Assembly: GCA_964599875.1 (NCBI GenBank)
Contig: CAZRHE010000007.1
Location: forward strand, 18,698 to 82,697
Reading direction: 5' to 3'
Origin: RGIG4097 sp964599875
Lineage (GTDB): Bacteria; Bacillota; Clostridia; Christensenellales; CAG-917
DNA: 64,000 bases
Shown here: in pieces, positions 1 through 7,925 of the stretch
How positions within the stretch are numbered: the stretch's first letter is position 1
Layout of the letters: each line of letters begins with the position of its first letter
Notes under the pieces: model-generated
Told to the model about the DNA's origin: nothing
The model's database searches: none
What the model saw: the letters and a program-made list of their open reading frames with translations, nothing else
Program-made: the position numbers and the translations under genes

Positions 1-459
1 GTCCATGGTGAACGCTTCTTTCGACCAGTCGCAAGAAGAACCGAGGCGTTTGAGTTGTTCGACGATTCTTCCGCCGTACTGCTCTTTCCACGCCCACGCG
101 TGTTCAAGGAAACCTTCTCTGCCCACGTCCGCTTTGGTGAGTCCTTCTTCTTTCTTCATCTTCTCGACGATTTTGACCTCGGTCGCGATAGACGCGTGGT
201 CGGTACCGGGGAGCCACAGCGCCTCGTAACCGCACATACGTTTGAAACGAGTGAGGATATCTTGCACGGTTTGGTCGAGAGCGTGCCCCATGTGCAGTTG
301 TCCCGTGATGTTGGGAGGGGGCATCATAATCGTGAAAGGTTCTTTTTCGGGGTTGGCGTGCGCCTCGAAACATTTGTTTCTCATCCAAAATTCATAAATG
401 CGTTTTTCGAATTCGGGATTATAAGTTTTTTCCATTTCGATTTGTTTGTTTTGTTCCAT
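1..459 (-). CDS. valS: Valine--tRNA ligase, N-terminal part (cut by window edge)
   Basis: The first 153 residues of a class I aminoacyl-tRNA synthetase that charges tRNA-Val in the cytoplasm. The frame is open to base 1, so the rest lies outside the window. The N-terminus has the family block PPPNITGQLHMGH, whose HMGH (residues 56-59) is the HIGH-type ATP-binding signature. Further on, LPGTDHASIATE is a typical ValS substrate-site segment. The ATG at 459 is preceded by AAGGA with five bases between. It lies 74 bases downstream of pgsA; that gap holds a CGCGGAT/ATCCGCG hairpin (496-516) but no T-box leader. Start and identity are both secure. Confidence 0.96.
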   Translation of the reverse strand, partial: MEQNKQIEMEKTYNPEFEKRIYEFWMRNKCFEAHANPEKEPFTIMMPPPNITGQLHMGHALDQTVQDILTRFKRMCGYEALWLPGTDHASIATEVKIVEKMKKEEGLTKADVGREGFLEHAWAWKEQYGGRIVEQLKRLGSSCDWSKEAFTMD

Positions 460-533
460 TTTAGTCCTTGATTTGAATTATTTCTTAGGTCGCGGCGCGG
501 ATAGCGTTAATCCGCGTCGATATTGTCAGATTA

Positions 534-1295
534 TTATTCCTTATCAGCATCGATCGTGGATGCGCCGACTGCGGTCTCTCCGCCTTCTTTTATGACGACG
601 GTGTTTTCCGCATTCGTATATTTGACGCTTTCGTCGGTCACTCTTTCCATCTTGCCCGCGTCGATCATCTTGATTTGGTGCACGACTTCCTTAATGTAGC
701 CGATGAGTGCGCCGTAACTGAGTGCGACGCCCCAGGCAAGAATACCCCAGTCCGCAAGATATACGTACGGGTGGAAGAAACAAAGTATTACGCCGACGGA
801 AATCGTCGCGGACGCAACTTTGCCCATCCAATTCGCTTGCACTTTTGCGCCTCTCTTCATGACGAGGGGAGCAAGACAAATCATAAAGCCTTCTTTTGCA
901 AGCACGAGGATGACGAACGCATAGTGGAGATACCAGCCGCCGTCAACGCCGACCAATGCCGAAGTCGCTTTTCCGAGAGGAGTAAGTCCCGTGCAAAGGG
1001 ACAAGCAGAAAAGCACGCTTATATGCATAAGTTTGTCTGCAAGAGGGTCTATAACCATACCTATGCCCGAAGTCATATTGAATTTTCTTGCAATCCAGCC
1101 GTCGATAAGGTCGCTTGCCGCGGCGATTGCAAATACGCCGAGTGCCGCGTACAAAAGCGTGACGTCCGCGCGGATTCCCGCATACGCCATAAGCACGATG
1201 TAGACGGGGATACAAAGAATACGGAAATAGGTGATGATGTTGGGGATTGTCCACAAGTCTTTCTTGTTGATCTGAGCCATTCCTTTGAATGCCAT
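534..1295 (-). CDS. pgsA: CDP-diacylglycerol--glycerol-3-phosphate 3-phosphatidyltransferase
   Basis: Integral membrane enzyme of about 253 residues, predicted to make phosphatidylglycerol-phosphate from CDP-diacylglycerol and glycerol 3-phosphate. The CDP-alcohol phosphatidyltransferase signature (DG, two residues, AR, eight residues, G, three residues, D, three residues, D) is complete: DGWIARKF through GMVIDPLAD. Several hydrophobic segments follow. The ATG at 1295 is preferred because GAGGT lies five bases upstream; a TTG at 1307 would add four residues. The acidic C-terminal tail beyond the membrane region is not part of the core family. Substrate specificity within the CDP-alcohol family is inferred from length and overall likeness. 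Confidence 0.88.
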   Translation of the reverse strand: MAFKGMAQINKKDLWTIPNIITYFRILCIPVYIVLMAYAGIRADVTLLYAALGVFAIAAASDLIDGWIARKFNMTSGIGMVIDPLADKLMHISVLFCLSLCTGLTPLGKATSALVGVDGGWYLHYAFVILVLAKEGFMICLAPLVMKRGAKVQANWMGKVASATISVGVILCFFHPYVYLADWGILAWGVALSYGALIGYIKEVVHQIKMIDAGKMERVTDESVKYTNAENTVVIKEGGETAVGASTIDADKE

Positions 1296-1322
1296 AATAT
1301 ACCTCAATAGTAAATTTAGAAA

Positions 1323-1351
1323 ATTATATCACGAATGTGCGAGCGTGTAAA
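1323..1351 (-). promoter_or_regulatory. SigA-type promoter for pgsA
   Basis: Read on the minus strand, TTTACA (1346-1351) and TATAAT (1323-1328) are separated by 17 bases and sit 28 bases before the pgsA start codon. Confidence 0.75.
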
Positions 1352-1412
1352 GCGCGCGGCATAATTTTGTGACGTGCGTGCAAAATATTAAATAAAATGA
1401 CTTGGAGATAAA

Positions 1413-2273
1413 ATGAAAAATTGCTTGATTATCCTCAACAAAAACGCGGGCAAATGCGATAGGTGCAACCTCGACAAAGTGGAAAATGCGATTGGGACGG
1501 ATAGAAATTTCACTCGCGCGGACTTATCCTCCGCCCTGCCCGACCTATCGGAATTCGACGAAATCGCGGTGTGCGGAGGGGACGGAACGCTATCCTCGGT
1601 TATGCAAAAATTATACGAAATCGAAAAACCCGTCTATTACTTCCCCTGCGGCACCCTAAACGACAAAGGAAAAACCAAAACGAATAATGCGGAAAATCCC
1701 GTGCTTGGCAAAGTCGGAAATAAGGTTTTCACTTACGTTTTTGCGACGGGGACTTTCACACCAATAGGTTACGCCGTAGACCAACGGAAGAAAAAACGAC
1801 TCGGCGTGCTTGCGTATATCCTCGATATCGTGAGCGAATATAAGGTAAATTTCGACAGCGCGAAAATCACTTGCGACGACGAAACGTACGAAGGTGATTT
1901 CACCCTTATCATGTTCATAAAATCTCCCCGCTGTTTCGGTTTTAGATTCAACCGCGACTACGACGAAAACTCGGAAAGCGGGCACCTCGTCGCCATTCGT
2001 TCCCCTCGTCACGACGGTTTAGCGGGCAAGATTGAAATCTTCTTCCCGTTTTTCAGAGTTTTCTTCATCGGACTAAAAAAGGAAAGAAACGGCAAAATCA
2101 TATTCAAAAGATTTTCAAAAGGCAGCATCGAAATTAAAAACAAAACTCAATTCTGCGTTGACGGCGAATTATACGTGACGGGCGGAAAACAAGCCGTATC
2201 TTTTAATAAAGCGAAATGCACCTTGACGGTGAAGAAAGTCAAATGTAACGATTTGCCCAGCAAACTACAATAA
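1413..2273 (+). CDS. Diacylglycerol/sphingosine kinase-family lipid kinase
   Basis: A 286-residue cytoplasmic protein of the diacylglycerol kinase catalytic (DAGK_cat) superfamily. The nucleotide-binding loop CGGDGTLSSVMQ is visible near residue 55, and PCGTLNDKGK resembles the family's conserved GTxNDF segment with the phenylalanine changed. The C-terminal half is beta-rich, as in the YegS/DgkB fold. GGAG precedes the ATG by six bases. Members phosphorylate diacylglycerol or related lipids; the exact substrate cannot be told here. It is divergent from pgsA, so a phospholipid link is plausible but only contextual. Confidence 0.8.
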   Translation: MKNCLIILNKNAGKCDRCNLDKVENAIGTDRNFTRADLSSALPDLSEFDEIAVCGGDGTLSSVMQKLYEIEKPVYYFPCGTLNDKGKTKTNNAENPVLGKVGNKVFTYVFATGTFTPIGYAVDQRKKKRLGVLAYILDIVSEYKVNFDSAKITCDDETYEGDFTLIMFIKSPRCFGFRFNRDYDENSESGHLVAIRSPRHDGLAGKIEIFFPFFRVFFIGLKKERNGKIIFKRFSKGSIEIKNKTQFCVDGELYVTGGKQAVSFNKAKCTLTVKKVKCNDLPSKLQ

Positions 2274-2354
2274 TTACGGATTCTCTATTTAATCAAATCA
2301 TTTTGACGATATAAAACGCTAATAATGTGATTTTAGTTTGATTTTACGGCATAA

Positions 2355-2380
2355 GAAAACCGCGCCTAAACGCGGTTTTC
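2355..2380. terminator. Bidirectional intrinsic terminator
   Basis: Arms GAAAACCGCG (2355-2364) and CGCGGTTTTC (2371-2380) with a six-base loop lie between the convergent lipid kinase and HAD genes. A/T runs on both sides let it serve either strand. Confidence 0.8.
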
Positions 2381-2382
2381 AG

Positions 2383-3054
2383 TTACTTTGTCAAAAACTC
2401 GTAAAGTTCTTCGGGGGTGTTCGCGATATAATCCGCGCCGTACTCTAAAAACTCCTTTTCGTTTCCGTATCCCCACTTGACGGCAAGGCAGTCTATGCCG
2501 ACGTTCTTTGCACCCACTATGTCGTAAAGCCTATCTCCTACCATAAGCACGACGGACTTATCTTCGACGTTAAGCGCATCGAGCACCATATCGATAACGT
2601 CGCTTTTGCTTTCTCTCGAATTATCGCTCGACGCCGCGCCTATGAAATCGAAATACTTGTCAAAACCGAGCATTTCGATTATCGCCGTTGAAAAACGCAT
2701 AGGTTTGGAGGTCGCCAGCGCAACGACGAAACCGCTCTTTTTGAGATTGATAAGAAGGTCTTCAATTCCGCCGTACGCGACGCTTGTTTGAAGTCCGCTT
2801 TCCGCGTATTCCTTTCTATATTCCTCGATAAGTTCTCTGACGAGCACGTCGTCCGTTATGCCGAGAAAATCACGCATACTGACCCTAAAAGGCGGTCCCA
2901 CCATTTTGTCGAGGATTTCGTCGGGACAATGAATCGAGTGATTGTCGAGTGCGTGTTTTATACATCTCAAAATCCCCGGCTTACTGTCTATGACAGTGCC
3001 GTCCAAGTCCAACAAAATGTATTTATATTCGTTTTTTCTCTTTGAATATACCAC
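2383..3054 (-). CDS. HAD-superfamily phosphatase, phosphoglycolate phosphatase-like
   Basis: A 223-residue haloacid dehalogenase hydrolase. Motif I LLDLDGTVIDS (nucleophile and acid aspartates) is near residue 17, followed by a helical cap. Motif II ALATSKP is near residue 115, a lysine in the ESKSDVIDMV stretch fits motif III, and VGDRLYDIVGA gives motif IV. The arrangement matches the Gph/PpaX group that removes phosphate from small metabolites or pyrophosphate. The start is uncertain: GTG at 3054 has no convincing ribosome site. Substrate not assignable from sequence. Confidence 0.8.
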   Translation of the reverse strand: MVYSKRKNEYKYILLDLDGTVIDSKPGILRCIKHALDNHSIHCPDEILDKMVGPPFRVSMRDFLGITDDVLVRELIEEYRKEYAESGLQTSVAYGGIEDLLINLKKSGFVVALATSKPMRFSTAIIEMLGFDKYFDFIGAASSDNSRESKSDVIDMVLDALNVEDKSVVLMVGDRLYDIVGAKNVGIDCLAVKWGYGNEKEFLEYGADYIANTPEELYEFLTK

Positions 3055-3069
3055 TTTTATACACCGATT

Positions 3070-4038
3070 TTAAACGAGTCTTCCGACGATATCGATCCAA
3101 TCCGCATCGAGAAGTTTAGCAACAGGCACGTCGAGGGCGGTGCGCACGCCTTTCTCTCCGTCTTTAGACATTCTGTCGCACGCGCGAGCATAAGTCATAA
3201 GCACGCTTGCGGTGAAATCGGGATTGCTTTCAAGGCTCAAAGAAAATTCAAGACCTTGCTTTTTGCCGTTGACTTCTCCGCTTCTCAAAACGAATCCGCC
3301 GTGAGGCATAGCCTTATGGTCGCGGTCGAATTCCTCTTCGGATATAAAATGCACGACCGTGTCGTAATCCGCAAAGTAGTTAGGCATTTCCTTAATCGTC
3401 TTTTCGATGAGTGCGATATCCGCGTCCTCCTCTGCAACGACGAAACATTCTCTCAAATGCTTGTCTCGAGTAGTAAGACTTGCGCCCTCTCCCGCTCTTG
3501 CCTTTTCGAGTGCGTCCGCTTTGGGCACCGTATATTGAATACCGCGTTTAACGCCTGCGATTTTGCGAATTGCTTCGCTGTGTCCTTGGGATACGCCCTT
3601 TCCCCAGAATGTTTGCGTGTCGCCGATAGACAGTACGCTTTCAAACAAGCAACGCATAATCGAAAACATACCGGGGTCCCAACCGATTCCGATGAAAGAA
3701 AGATTGCCGTTTGCTTCGGTAATTTCTTTCATTCCGAGCGCATACTCTTTCATCTTTGCGTGAGTGTCGAAACTATCCACGGTGTTGAAGAGTTTCGCCG
3801 CTTTAAGACCAAGTGCGGTCAAGTCGTTTGCAGAGCCCGTACAAAGTGCGAGAACGTCGATTTTGCCAACGAACTTTTCAAGATCGTCTTGACGATAAAA
3901 CGGCGTTCCGTAAGGAGACGACAAAGAGGACGGATCTCTTCTCGTGAAGATTCCGACGACTTCCATATCGTCGCGTTCGACTGCGATTCTTTCAGACGCT
4001 TTGCCAAGGTTTCCGTAACCTACGATTCCTAATTTCAT
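3070..4038 (-). CDS. ddh: meso-Diaminopimelate D-dehydrogenase
   Basis: NADPH-dependent enzyme of 322 residues, close to the family's usual length, that aminates tetrahydrodipicolinate to meso-diaminopimelate in one step, supplying lysine and peptidoglycan. The N-terminal dinucleotide-binding loop GIVGYGNLGKASE and the family segments IGIGWDPGMFSIMR, FWGKGVSQGHS and MPHGGFVLRSG are all present. The ATG at 4038 follows AGAAGGT with good spacing; an upstream in-frame start would add ten poorly fitting residues. Ddh is patchily distributed, and its presence indicates the dehydrogenase branch of lysine synthesis here. Confidence 0.92.
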   Translation of the reverse strand: MKLGIVGYGNLGKASERIAVERDDMEVVGIFTRRDPSSLSSPYGTPFYRQDDLEKFVGKIDVLALCTGSANDLTALGLKAAKLFNTVDSFDTHAKMKEYALGMKEITEANGNLSFIGIGWDPGMFSIMRCLFESVLSIGDTQTFWGKGVSQGHSEAIRKIAGVKRGIQYTVPKADALEKARAGEGASLTTRDKHLRECFVVAEEDADIALIEKTIKEMPNYFADYDTVVHFISEEEFDRDHKAMPHGGFVLRSGEVNGKKQGLEFSLSLESNPDFTASVLMTYARACDRMSKDGEKGVRTALDVPVAKLLDADWIDIVGRLV

Positions 4039-4199
4039 ATATACCTTCTTGCGCGCCCGTAGGCGCAAAATTTAATATCCATAAAATATTATATTTCATT
4101 CGCGGAATTTGGCAAGCATATAAACACCAAAAATCTTCCTAAATTCATACACTGCAAGGGATAAACTTTTTGAAAACGGCAATAATCGGTGGTATGGAA

Positions 4200-4547
4200 A
4201 TGATAAAACGCGGAGAAATCTATTATGCGGATTTAAGTCCCGTTGTCGGGAGCGAGCAAGGCGGAGTGCGCCCAGTTCTCGTCGTACAAAACGACGTGGG
4301 CAACAAGTATAGTCCGACGGTGATAGCCGCGGCAATCACTTCGCAACTCGAAAAAGCAAAATTGCCGACTCATATATCAATCCCCGCAGAAAGATGCGGA
4401 CTTCAAAAAAACAGCGTCGTATTGCTTGAACAAATCCGCACGATAGACAAAACGAGGTTAAAAGAAAAAGTCGGCGAATTGCCGACATCCATGATGACGA
4501 AAGTCAATGAAGCGTTGCTTGTATCCTTAGGATTTTTCGACACCTAA
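4200..4547 (+). CDS. mazF: MazF/EndoA-type mRNA interferase, no antitoxin gene beside it
   Basis: A 115-residue toxin-fold RNase of the PemK/MazF family, nearly the length of Bacillus EndoA. It begins MIKRGEIYYADLSP and keeps the catalytic-type arginine (GGVRP, R24) and threonine (AAITS, T47). The ATG at 4200 is chosen because GGTGG lies seven bases upstream; an ATG at 4194 is too close to it. Members cut single-stranded RNA at short motifs and are normally held by a small antitoxin encoded just upstream. Only about 160 bases separate this gene from divergent ddh and hold no such gene. Confidence 0.9.
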   Translation: MIKRGEIYYADLSPVVGSEQGGVRPVLVVQNDVGNKYSPTVIAAAITSQLEKAKLPTHISIPAERCGLQKNSVVLLEQIRTIDKTRLKEKVGELPTSMMTKVNEALLVSLGFFDT

Positions 4548-4718
4548 ACCGCGTTTCAAAACACGTTCTTATCCGATTTTCACATAAACACTTTCGCAAG
4601 TACGTTGCAAAAAATATGCCGTTCTTATATAAGCAATCCATTCAATTTATTTTCGCTGTTTTGTCGTTTTCGACGCTTTATATCATGTAAAATCACTGAT
4701 AAACCGCCGTTTATGCAA

Positions 4719-5627
4719 TTACAGTGCTTTGTTGAGTGCACACAACTCCCCGATCGTATCCGCGATTTTTGTTACGACGTCGGTAGGCAAAGACGAGTAC
4801 TCGTTGACTGAATTTAACTCTGCCGCACGACCGAGAATATAACTGCCCGCACGTCCTGCGTCAAGGGGTGAAAAGCCCTGTGCAAGCAAGCCGCAAATTA
4901 TCCCCGACAAAACATCGCCGCTACCGCCTTTTGCTAGGGACGCGTTTCCCGTTTTGTTTTCATAGACGACTTCTCCGTCCGTAATATAAGTCACGTTGTC
5001 TTTCAGCACGACGACAGCACCGACTTTCTTTGCATATTCAAGTGCAAGCGTTGCGGGGTTTTCCTTGATTTTGTCAATTTCAATCCCTGTAAGTCTTGAA
5101 AACTCTCCTACGTGAGGCGTAAGGACTGCCCTGTTTTCAAAATAAATTCCGTCAATTTCTCTCAATCCGTCAGCATCAATGACGAAATTAACTTTTGTTT
5201 CGTCAAGTAGAAATCGAATGAAAGACAATGCGTCGCCGTCACCCATTCCCATACCTATCGCAACAGCACTTTTGAGTTTGACGAGTTTTGAAAATTTCGC
5301 CTTATCGAATTTCATTTCGCCGCTTTCGGACGGCATAGAGTAAACCGCCGAATATCTCAAAGTCGGATAGACGGCGTCGACCAAAAAATCGGGGACGATA
5401 AGTGCCGACGTGCCTGCCCCGACAAGCATACTGCTTTTCCCCATCGCAGTCAAAATTTCCGCGGACGCTTCATAAGAAAACGTTGGCGCTCCGACATAGT
5501 TTTTCGACCCGCCCACGATAAGAGCGTTGCCGTAGTCCGCCTTTGAAGTATCCGCCTTTCTCTTCCCGAAAAGTTTTGCGACGGATTCCGCATTATTTTG
5601 CATAATCGAGAGTTTATCAGTCGTCAT
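4719..5627 (-). CDS. nnrD: ADP-dependent NAD(P)H-hydrate dehydratase
   Basis: Ribokinase-fold repair enzyme of about 302 residues that dehydrates the damaged S-form of NAD(P)H hydrate. Visible signatures are NALIVGGSKNYVGAP at the N-terminus, VIDADGLREI and LTPHVGEFSRL in the middle, and GNASLAKGGSGDVLSG, the family's nucleotide site. There is no fused NnrE epimerase domain. The start is uncertain: ATGs at 5633, 5627 and 5603 all lack strong ribosome sites. The 5627 start overlaps the recX stop region, so coupled translation from recX is likely. Confidence 0.88.
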   Translation of the reverse strand: MTTDKLSIMQNNAESVAKLFGKRKADTSKADYGNALIVGGSKNYVGAPTFSYEASAEILTAMGKSSMLVGAGTSALIVPDFLVDAVYPTLRYSAVYSMPSESGEMKFDKAKFSKLVKLKSAVAIGMGMGDGDALSFIRFLLDETKVNFVIDADGLREIDGIYFENRAVLTPHVGEFSRLTGIEIDKIKENPATLALEYAKKVGAVVVLKDNVTYITDGEVVYENKTGNASLAKGGSGDVLSGIICGLLAQGFSPLDAGRAGSYILGRAAELNSVNEYSSLPTDVVTKIADTIGELCALNKAL

Positions 5628-6114
5628 TTGCATCGTAAAGTGTCGATAGCGTTCTATTGATGATATTCCAATCAAATCCTTTCGTAAAGAGATACGCCCC
5701 GACTTTTTTAATATCTTTTCTTTCGGTTATATGCTTTTTGCTAACGTAAGCGGCGGCAAGTTTTTTGCATTTTTCCACTTCGTCCTCATCCGAAATCAAG
5801 TCTTCGACAAGGTTTGAAACCAGCATAGAATCAACACCCTTTTCGGCGGTCAGTTTGTATATAATCATACGCTTGCCGGTCTTTGAGGAATAGTAATCTA
5901 CGTAAGAGCGCACGTAACTTTCGTCGTCAATATAGCGATAACGTTTGCACTTCTCAATCGCATATTCGACTTCGCTACGGTGAAAGCCTTTGCCGTACAG
6001 TTTTTCAACGACTTCTTTTTCGCTACGCGGAGAAATCGCAAGATATTTCACTGCGGTATCGAATGCTTTCTTTTCTCTTTCTTCGGGAGTCAAGTCCTCT
6101 AATTTCTTCGCCAT
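5617..6114 (-). CDS. recX: Regulatory protein RecX
   Basis: A 165-residue all-helical protein of the RecX family, which binds RecA filaments and modulates recombination. Three-helix repeats are recognisable: LAISPRSEKEVVEKLYGKGF, then the central YIDDESYVRSYVDYYSS block, then a C-terminal repeat ending in LFTKGFDWNIINRTL. Length matches the family. No ribosome site is evident before the ATG at 6114. It overlaps nnrD downstream. No recA gene is in the window. Confidence 0.88.
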   Translation of the reverse strand: MAKKLEDLTPEEREKKAFDTAVKYLAISPRSEKEVVEKLYGKGFHRSEVEYAIEKCKRYRYIDDESYVRSYVDYYSSKTGKRMIIYKLTAEKGVDSMLVSNLVEDLISDEDEVEKCKKLAAAYVSKKHITERKDIKKVGAYLFTKGFDWNIINRTLSTLYDANDD

Positions 6115-6177
6115 AAGAATTAAGTTGGTTTTGATAAGGATTTAGGTTGCTTATAACTTTGGTTGCATATATTAAAT

Positions 6178-6198
6178 GCGCGCGCCGTTTGCGCGCGC
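6178..6198 (-). terminator. GC hairpin after ilvE, weak terminator
   Basis: GCGCGCGC (6178-6185) and GCGCGCGC (6191-6198) pair with a five-base loop just after the ilvE stop. The following minus-strand tract is AT-rich but has no clean run of T, so termination strength is uncertain. Confidence 0.45.
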
Positions 6199-6207
6199 CC
6201 ACTTATG

Positions 6208-7269
6208 CTATTTAACTTCGTACACCCAACCGAACATATCTTCTATTCTTTCGGTCTGTATGCCGGTGATTTCGCCGTATAGCCATTCGGTGATTTCGCC
6301 CATTTTGCCGCCGTTTATGGTCATCTCGACATCCTCGTAAGAAATGGTGCCAACGGGTGAAATGACTGCTGCAGTGCCCGTGCCGAACGCCTCGTCCAAC
6401 TTTCCGTTTTTGTACGCCTCGACGACTTCGGCAATAGAAACCTTTCTTTCTTCGACTTTGTAGCCGTGTTTTTTGAGGACTTGTATCGCGCTGTTTCGAG
6501 TAATTCCGCGAAGGATACTGCCGTCAAGCATAGGAGTAACGACAGTGCCGTCAATGACGAAAAACATATTCATCGCGCCGACTTCGGTGACGTATTTCTT
6601 TTCTTCGCCGTCGAGCCAAAGAACTTGGTCGAAACCTTTCTTCTTCGCCTCTTCGCCCGCAAGCAAGGAGCATGCATAGTTACCCATACATTTCGCCTCC
6701 CCCGTACCGCCGAGAGACGCGCGAGTGTAATGGTCTTCGACAATGAGTTTGGTGGGTTCGAGTCCGTGCGCGTAATAACTGCCGACGGGGCTCAAAATAA
6801 TGGTAAAAACGTATCTCTTGCTCGGATGAACGCCGAGGAAAGGTTCGCTACCAAACATGAAAGGACGAACGTACAAGGACGTGCCGGGTGCGATCGGAAT
6901 CCATTCCTGCTCGATTTTGACAAGTTCGGAGAGTCCCTTCAAAGCCTCGTCGACGTCGAAGGTCGCCATGCAAAGGCGTTCGGCGGATTTGTTCATACGA
7001 ATGAAGTTATCTCTCGGGCGGAACATGGTAACGCCGCCCTCGGAGTTTTTGTACGCTTTCAAACCCTCGAAAATGCCTTGTCCGTAATGGAGAGAACAGC
7101 AAGCGGGGTCGAGCGTGAAATCGGAATAAGGGATAATACGTTGTTCCTGCCAACCGCCCTTTTCTGCGTCGTACTCCCAAACGAGCATATGATCGGTGAA
7201 ATACTTGCCGAACCCGAGGTTGTTGAAATCGGGTTTTTGTTTCCTTTCTTTGACCAACGTGATTTTCAT
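6208..7269 (-). CDS. ilvE: Branched-chain-amino-acid aminotransferase
   Basis: PLP enzyme of fold type IV, 353 residues, that interconverts leucine, isoleucine and valine with their 2-keto acids. The long N-terminus and the segments LHYGQGIFEGLKAY, FMFGSEPFLGVHPS and GGTGEAKCMGNYA are typical of the larger bacterial/mitochondrial BCAT type. EEKKYVTEVGAMNMFF and GSILRGITRNS correspond to the cofactor-binding region. The ATG at 7269 has AGGAG six bases upstream. It follows yigZ by 20 bases and may share the tyrS transcript. Confidence 0.93.
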   Translation of the reverse strand: MKITLVKERKQKPDFNNLGFGKYFTDHMLVWEYDAEKGGWQEQRIIPYSDFTLDPACCSLHYGQGIFEGLKAYKNSEGGVTMFRPRDNFIRMNKSAERLCMATFDVDEALKGLSELVKIEQEWIPIAPGTSLYVRPFMFGSEPFLGVHPSKRYVFTIILSPVGSYYAHGLEPTKLIVEDHYTRASLGGTGEAKCMGNYACSLLAGEEAKKKGFDQVLWLDGEEKKYVTEVGAMNMFFVIDGTVVTPMLDGSILRGITRNSAIQVLKKHGYKVEERKVSIAEVVEAYKNGKLDEAFGTGTAAVISPVGTISYEDVEMTINGGKMGEITEWLYGEITGIQTERIEDMFGWVYEVK

Positions 7270-7289
7270 ATGATACTCCTAATATACGA

Positions 7290-7925
7290 TTATCTGCGCG
7301 GAGTGAATTTTCTGAAATCCGAATCTCCTACAATCGGCACGACGTTTCCGGAAGTCAGCGACAAGATATCTTCGCAAACTTTACCCGCAAGGGATTCTTC
7401 AACCCACAAAGCCACGGACACGTCTTCGCCGTACTCAACGTCTTCGAGTGTAATGCCGTTTCGCCTTGCAAACCCCTCGATTTGCGCAAAATCAACGTAT
7501 CGTGTTCTTATATTTATTCGTACACATTTTGTGTACTCCGCCGCGACCGCCGAATCGAGTGCGTCAGAGGCGGTGCCGGCATATGCGGACACCAATCCGC
7601 CCGCACCGAGTTTGATTCCGCCGAAATATCTCGTGACGACTATTGCACTTCTGACTATTCCGCGCCTACGCAAAACTTCAAGGATAGGTTGTCCCGCAGT
7701 GCCGCCTGGCTCGCCGTCGTCGCTGAAACGAGTGGCTTGTCCGTATATATCGCTAATATACGCATAGCAGTTATGCGTTGCGTCGGGATATTTTTTCTTT
7801 ATGCGTTTGACGAAGGATTCCGCACTTTCAGAGTCCACGGGCCCGAAAACCGTCGCGATAAATTTTGATTTCTTTATCTCGACTATGGTTTCGTATTCTC
7901 CGTCAATCGCACGATACGTGTTCAC
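7290..7925 (-). CDS. yigZ: YigZ/IMPACT-family protein (UPF0029)
   Basis: A 211-residue protein of the YigZ/IMPACT family, related to the N-terminal domain of eukaryotic IMPACT. The hallmark FSDDGEPGGTAGQPIL is near residue 67, with VVTRYFGGIKLGAGGL after it. The C-terminal domain has a ferredoxin-like extension usual for the bacterial members. The start is GTG within a GTGA overlap with the tyrS stop, so translation is probably coupled to tyrS. Biochemical role is not established for the bacterial family. Confidence 0.9.
   Translation of the reverse strand: MNTYRAIDGEYETIVEIKKSKFIATVFGPVDSESAESFVKRIKKKYPDATHNCYAYISDIYGQATRFSDDGEPGGTAGQPILEVLRRRGIVRSAIVVTRYFGGIKLGAGGLVSAYAGTASDALDSAVAAEYTKCVRINIRTRYVDFAQIEGFARRNGITLEDVEYGEDVSVALWVEESLAGKVCEDILSLTSGNVVPIVGDSDFRKFTPRR

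Noticed and set aside
4039..4199. Antitoxin gene before mazF
   Set aside because: No frame of adequate length with a start signal in this gap on the plus strand.
6466..7767. Open frame of 433 codons opposite ilvE and yigZ
   Set aside because: Spans two real genes and their junction on the other strand; no domain or ribosome site.
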